A stretch of DNA of 20,583 nt from Priapulus caudatus (lineage: Eukaryota; Priapulida; Priapulimorpha; Priapulimorphida; Priapulidae). The number at the start of each line of letters is the position of its first letter. The stretch's first letter is position 1. Shown piece after piece: positions 1-6,800 of this stretch. The notes beneath the pieces are model-generated. The model was not told the DNA's origin. It made no database searches and was given only the letters and a program-made list of their open reading frames with translations. Location of the stretch: contig NW_014577884.1 in the NCBI RefSeq assembly GCF_000485595.1, forward strand, positions 85,922-106,504. The letters are read 5' to 3'. Made by a program: the position numbers and the translations under genes.

Positions 1-150
1 TCTATTGGTTGCTGGAAGACTACTGGGGTGTTCTATTGGTTGCTGGAAGACTACTGGGGTGTTCTATTGGTTGCTGGAAGACTGCTGAGATGTTCTGTTG
101 GAAGTTCAAAGACTTGGGGCATTCTATTGGTTGCCAGGAGCTACCATTAG
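1..150. repeat. 31-bp minisatellite, running off the left edge
   Basis: Copies of a 31-bp unit containing TCTATTGGTTGCTGGAAGAC start at 1, 32 and 63. A degraded copy starts at 94 and a partial one at about 123. The first two copies are nearly identical, so the array probably extends beyond the window. Confidence 0.9.
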
Positions 151-252
151 GCGTTGGACTGGTGCTATAGAACGGCGGGGTAGGTAGTTAGGCTAAAAGA
201 AAGAGAGATGGGGGAAATACTACATGATAAGTGTCCATAAATACGAAAACAT

Positions 253-258
253 TTTATT
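253..258 (-). promoter_or_regulatory. Polyadenylation signal AATAAA of TRAPPC12
   Basis: A canonical AATAAA on the minus strand lies 130 bases past the TRAPPC12 stop, in A/T-rich sequence. It is the first full match met downstream and would give a short 3' UTR ending near 225-240. Confidence 0.6.
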
Positions 259-387
259 GTAATATACCGACTTCTTTATTCACATTTACCATTTTCACAC
301 AAATGCTGTCAACATGGTCATAATACTCCTATATATACATACTGAGACCACGCTACTAGCTTTACATATAATTTCCTGTTACAATGA

Positions 388-630
388 TCAAGCCATCTTA
401 AGTGAACTAATAGCGAAACCATCACCTTGATGTTTGCTGACTAAATCCAGCAGCGCCTGTTTCTTGGTCAGTGCCCGCGACGACTCAAGTTCATATAATG
501 TGCACAGGTTAAATACGGCCCCCTCGTGCGTGTTCACGGCTGGGTTGCAGTGCACCAACTCTTCAAGGGTGGCGATGGCCTCCTTCAGACGACCAAGGTA
601 GAGCAGGCAGACAGCAACGTTGTTGACAGC
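388..630 (-). CDS. TRAPPC12: TRAPPC12 exon 14 (residues 704-783, stop)
   Basis: Eighty codons plus TGA at 390-388. The exon opens [20 protein letters not shown], contains [20 protein letters not shown] and ends ISSLKMA, matching the vertebrate C-terminus [14 protein letters not shown]...[20 protein letters not shown]...CLKLA. The acceptor is CGTGTAG|GCTGTC. The conserved tail shows the gene is complete at this end. Confidence 0.97.
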   Translation of the reverse strand, partial: AVNNVAVCLLYLGRLKEAIATLEELVHCNPAVNTHEGAVFNLCTLYELESSRALTKKQALLDLVSKHQGDGFAISSLKMA

Positions 631-803
631 CTACACGTGGAGAAACGTAACATGCCGATTACATGGACAGCATTTAGCTTGATAGCTGTTAATGAACGGT
701 GCAGGATAGATAGATAGATAGATAGATTCATAAATATAGATATAGACAAACAGATAGATAGATAGATAGATAGATAGATTCTTAAATATAGATATAGATA
801 GAC

Positions 804-847
<44 letters not shown>

Positions 848-3800
848 GTATGTAGATGGACAGATATAGATACATAAACAGACGGGTAGGTAGGTATGTA
901 GGTAGGTAGGTAGGTAGGTAGGTAGGTAGGTAGGTAGGTATAGGTAGGTAGGTAGGTAGGTAGGTAGGTAGGTAGGTAGGTAGGTAGGTAGGTAGGTAGG
1001 TATAGGTAGGTAGGTAGGTAGGTAGGTAGGTAGGTAGGTAGGTAGGTAGGTAGGTAGGTAGGTAGGTAGGTAGGTAGGTAGGTAAGTAGGTAGGAAGGGA
1101 GGTAGGTAGGTAGGTAGGTAGAGAGGTAGGGAGGTATGGAGGTAGGGAGGTAGGTAGGGAGGGAGAGAAGGAGCGAGAGATCAATTAATAGACAGATAGA
1201 TGGATAGGTAGGTATGTAGATATGTAGATAGATAACTAATTCATTACACACCAAATGTTTAAAAAGATACGATTTCTACAAACTTGAAAAACATCGCTAT
1301 CGCATTGCTATCCCCAAGAACACTTACACTGATGTTGTTGGCATCGGCTTGCGCTGCCTCCCTAAACAGCCACAAGGCCTCCGAAAACGAGTTGTGAGCT
1401 ACTTGCATATATGCCCTACAGACCAGAAAAAATGTGCTGATAATTGACGCACAGATGCACTGGTGGCTGAGATTGCAGACACAATTGTCATACCTCTAGT
1501 GCCAAAATTCCCGCGACATATGGCTGTTTGCACTAAAAATGGCAGTTATATTTGGCCTGGGAAAATTGTGACAATAGCGTATAACAAAATTCTACTAGGT
1601 GCCTAATACATCGGGAATGATTATGTCATGCTTGTATCAACTCGTGCAAAATACAACAGCTCTACTGTTAGAGGCAGATGTAGCGAGGAATGGATAAATG
1701 ACTAGGGGAGTAGATCAATAGTGAAGGAAATCATGTAGATACAGCCACATCTTCGTTATGGTGCACGTGACCTCTATAGAATGAACACTCATATGTAAAA
1801 CCTTTAAGACATTTTATACTCATCTATTTAGACTCAATTAAGACAACTATTTAGACTTGAAGACTCATCTATAAAAGACTTTTCAGCGATTTCCGACAAG
1901 CGACCTTTATATACATGGTTGACTGTAGCAGCATTTTACCTGTTCATAAGGCGTCCACATCGACTGCTGGGTGTTGGATCTTTATCCTGTGCATCTGCCA
2001 AGTCAAAGCTCTCTTCTGCATTTGCCAAACAGCCAATCTGCAATTATCATCACAGTCACAAGTAGCAAGAGCACCAATAACAGGAATATGACACAGCAGC
2101 AGTACCAATGGCAGCAGCAGCAGCAGCAGAAGCAGTAGTAGTAGCAGCAGTAGCAGCAGCAACATCAGCAGCAGCAGCAGCAGTACTAGCAGCAACAGCA
2201 GCAGCAGTAGCAACAGCAGCTGCAACATCAACAGCAGCGGCAGCAACAGTAGCAGTAGCAGCAGTAGCAGAGGCAGCAGTACCACGACTTCCTTTGTGAT
2301 CATTCTAACTACCAATTGCATCATCACAACTACCAAAAAACCAAACCATCACCAATGATACCCAGCCCCAGCAACTTAATTCAGAACCACGAGGAAATAA
2401 TAACACTACAAACAGCAGCACACCGCTACTGGTATTCACAACAATTCCCACGGAGAGTCGTAACGTGTTCCCCCAAAATACAGATTCTGGGGAGTTAACG
2501 ACACCAATGAGACTTACCAGGTATAATCGCCCGATGCCTCCCCATAGCTTCACCGCATGCTCGCTGTCTCGTGCCACTAGCTGCTCATACACCTGGATGG
2601 CCAGATTGTAATCCTGTGTGCAAAACCACCAGGTCGTACGTTAAAGGGACACAATCTGGGGCCCGTTGTCAGAAACAAAATTAGTCTTAACATTAGTCTT
2701 AACATTAACTTTTTCTCTTAGACCGTCGACAGAAACGCTGCGAAGTTACCTGAATGACAAATCATAGCAGATTTCCTGATAACAATCCAAAAAGTGCTGT
2801 CGACGGTCTACGAGAAAATGTTATTGTTAAGACTAATGTTAAGACTAATTTTGTTTCTGACAACGGGCTCCTGGTGTATAGGTGCTCTCACGCAGTCTCG
2901 GTTTCACCTAGAACCATGTCTACTAGATATTGATGGAGCTTACTGTTTGTAATGATCAGTTTGCAGCATATGCTACCATATTTGGTAGTGATTTCCTGGC
3001 CGTGTTTCTGTACGTTTGACTCATTGGAACTTTAAGCACATGTACTCGCAGTGCCTGTTAATACCAGACTGAAAGTGCCGGAGAGCTGTTAAATGCCAGA
3101 TCCTAGCGATCTCACACTTGTTACATTTCACGTTGTTAATGTATGTACTCATGAACCAATCTAAACACAGCCTACTAGCAGTCACAGCCTCATTTATGCA
3201 ACAACAACAACGCCTGTATTGATTACTTAATAATTATCTACATAACAATGGGACTACAACGAATCAGGCTTCAAGACATCTTACTTATTCCTGATAACGT
3301 TACGCATTCTGAAAACTCGACTGGTGGTAACTGCATTAAATGTTGCTTTGACTTAAATTTAATTGATTTATACTGATTGAATTTTAATTGATGTATACTT
3401 TAGACACGCGTTTATGTGCGTATAGTTACCTTGACAGCTAGCAATGCATGGGCAATGGAGTAGAGTAGTCGCACCTCCCTGCCTGCCCACAGGTCCTCAG
3501 ATGCTGCAAATAATTGTACAATATTCTGAGATCGAACCGTGTTTATAAGACGGAAAACACTAGATTCCAAATAACAAGTTATCGATACTAAACCACCAGT
3601 CTAGCAATTGGATAATTCACACCAAATTCTTTCCACAAACACCGTTATAATACTGTTGCTTTCGAGTTTTGTGATAAGTACTTGCCTTTCCTGCTATCTA
3701 CAGATAGCTCACACTGACTACCATCTTCTGAAAATCCAGCAGCCAAGTTCTTCCCGATCTAAAAGTTGAGGTATTCACATAAAGATTATGATAATCAGTA

Positions 3801-6800
3801 CTAGGTACAGTAGTAGTAGTAGTAGTAGTAGCTGTTTACATTGCCTTTATAATTAATCAATTTACAATTAGTTGGCCACTATATGTACTGTTTGGCTCCA
3901 TTTATCATGTGCGAATGTAACAGCTAGAACAACATTACACTAGTGAAGCATGCGATAAACCAGAGATGTGTTCCAGAGAAACCGTGTTCACATAGAGCAC
4001 CCCTCACCTTTTTCACGACGGCGTGCATGGCGTATAGTCGATCGAGTGAGTCCTGCGGTTTGTGCACGTACTGTGGAAGCTGCGCGTGCAGCAGACGCAG
4101 TGAGAACGGCACGATCGAGCCGCGCCGGCAGTTGTACGCATCCTGGTAATAGTCATAGTAGATGTCGGGACGGTCCATGTCGCCGAAAGATTCGATTTCT
4201 ACCTCAGCGCTGTTGTACTGGCCCAGACGCATGAGTAGCGCCATGCGCAGAAACCACAGCTGCAAGAGATGCAAAGTGATGGTGAATTTACTTCCAAGGA
4301 GCTGTTGTACTGGCCCAGACGCATGAGCAGCGCCATGCGCAGAATCTACAGCTGCGACCCAGCTAACACATAACGTTTTCACAACGTTGCTGGAATGTTG
4401 TAGTTTGGTTCGGTCCAGAATAACGTTGCAGCAACGTTCTAGAAACGTACCATGCGAACGTTACACTCGCACCTTCCCACAACGTTATGTAGTAACGTTT
4501 TAAAAACGTTATTAGGACGTTGGATACGTATATGCTATTATACATATTTTTCTATAGTAAATTGACATCTGTATTAATGAAATATACTATATCATATGTT
4601 AACGTATAACCTTAATTAATTACGTCATGTTATTTAAATGTCAGAGACGAAAGTGACGTTGAATTTATGCACACGGGTAAATGGAGCAAAAAATAGGGGC
4701 GAAAATGCGCAGGCCGAGTGGAAAGCGAAGGAATGCTCATTGTGTGCTGAGAATGAGAACTGTGGGCAAAGGTGGTTAGTGGGTAGGTAGGGCAGGATTA
4801 GCGAAAAGTGGTGGCCAGAGAGAATAAAACAGGAAGCTACAGCGACTCATTGAAACATGTGGCCATACAAAACGAGTAAAGATGAGATGGCAAAGATCAG
4901 TATGCATAGACGATATCAAGAGTACATAATAGAGAAGAGTATGACACTGTTTTAACAGCGTTTTGCATATAGTTTTCAACTTGTAAATATTCTATCAATA
5001 TGTGAATAAATATATTCAAACTTTACCTTGTTTTCGTCTATGATTCTCCCTTAATCATATGACACCACCAATTTACCTGAAAATCGTATGTGTTCTTCAA
5101 AAAAGTTCTTTGAATACGACACGGTTTCACACAGTTTTCCCAAACTTTTGCATCTCCGCGGCCAAACTTTGTTATCGGATTAGTGTTCTATTGTCTCTGA
5201 CGGGACGCTGGGGGCTGTTGGGGATATTAGGCATCGAATTGTATTTAGTGTGTATTGCGTTTCCAGCGTGCTAAAAATAAATGTGTGCTCACGGCGAGCT
5301 AGCAGCTGATTTGAGCTGTGTTGCCATCGTGTTCCTGATGATAAGGAAGCGAAACAAGTGCTGTTACTGTGCTTACCTAATATCCCCAACAGCCCCCAGC
5401 GTCCCGTAGTTACAACCTGGTGCTGCCGCCGCTATATCAAGTTTGGCCGCAGAGATGCAAAAGTTTGGGAAAACTGTGTGAAACCGTGTCGTATTCAAAG
5501 AACTTTTTTGAAGAACACATACGATTTTCAGGTAAATTGGTGGTGTCATATGATTAAGGGAGAATCATAGACAAAAACAAGGTAAAGTTTGAATATATTT
5601 ATTCACATATTGATAGAATATTTACAAGTTGAAAACTATGCAAAACGCTGTTAAAACGGTGTCATACTCTTCTCCTATTATGTACTCTTGACGATATCTA
5701 CAACAATACCTGTAGTGTGTCAGGAGTGTTGGTGGTAAGATGTCCACTCTTGCCTGGCCCTTGCCCATGTGTAGCCAACAGCTGAGCAGTGAGGTCCACG
5801 GCTGCACGATAGTTTCCCCTATTGATAAGCTGCACCAAGCCATCTACATCGGCCGTGAGGCGATCTTGAATGAGAGACGTTCGCTTGACTGCTTCGTGCT
5901 CGCCCATGAATCTTTCCACCAGGTCGCGCACTGGGTCGCCCTGTAAAAGGACGCAGTAATGCGTAACGTTAGAGGTTGAATTTCGAGATGGCACTCACAA
6001 TGGCAAGTGGCATGGTTGCCCTCCTCACTTGTCACGGTGTCCCAGGTAACTGACCAATGTACACAGCACTAAACCGCAGTGCCTACCCTACCATGGCTGG
6101 TATGCGTCTGTGCCCTTCCCATAAATTCCACATGCTTGTAACCCTCTATTCCCCTACACAAAAAGTGGTCATGAAAAGTGCCCTTGATAGCTGTTCTTTT
6201 GAAGGAAACATTTGCAATGTGGCCTCTCCCACTTGTTGCAAGTTCCTTAAAATTTCTTATTACACCAAAGGAAAGACTTACATTGCTCTAAAATCAATTT
6301 AAATACGACGCCTGAATACAGTACAGCATTATACTAAGGGCAACGAGTAAGTGTCAATTATAAATAAGGTAGTTATCATAAGTGTTTGAATACCAAGGCT
6401 CGAAATTCTAATGTCAGATGCATGATGGTCTTACCATCAGATCCTCTACAATAACCCCAGGCATTGTCAGGCTGTCCTGGTCTGGAAAGTAGGAGCCTGG
6501 CAGCGATGTCGCCATGGCAACTAGGGTCTGTCGCGTCTGCTCCGAGGGGATCCAAGCATCCTGACTTCTGTCAACCTCACTCACAGTCGCCATAGAGTTA
6601 AGCCAAGTCGCTGTCAAGCCAATCAGGTTTCGATAATCAATAAACTTATAAGAAATTACAAAGAGTTAATAGTCGCGCAGTCGCAAAGGTCTTTGAGAAA
6701 TAAATTCTGTTTTTACACACCAGATGTCTCTGCAGGCATTGGAGGAGAGAAGCCGGAGCCAGTGGAAGTTTGAGACAGGGTCCTCCTCCGTTCTCTCACG

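Noticed and set aside
1-150. Regular spacing considered as a CRISPR array
   Set aside because: Units are contiguous with no unique spacers, and the genome is eukaryotic.
585-1254. Two long minus-strand open frames of about 200 residues (YLPT/LPTY repeats)
   Set aside because: They are translations of the GATA/GGTA microsatellite within an intron; no start context or family.
1944-2336. Poly-Leu (minus) and poly-Ala (plus) frames
   Set aside because: Products of the triplet tract; part of the minus frame overlaps exon 12 but in a different reading frame from the conserved protein.
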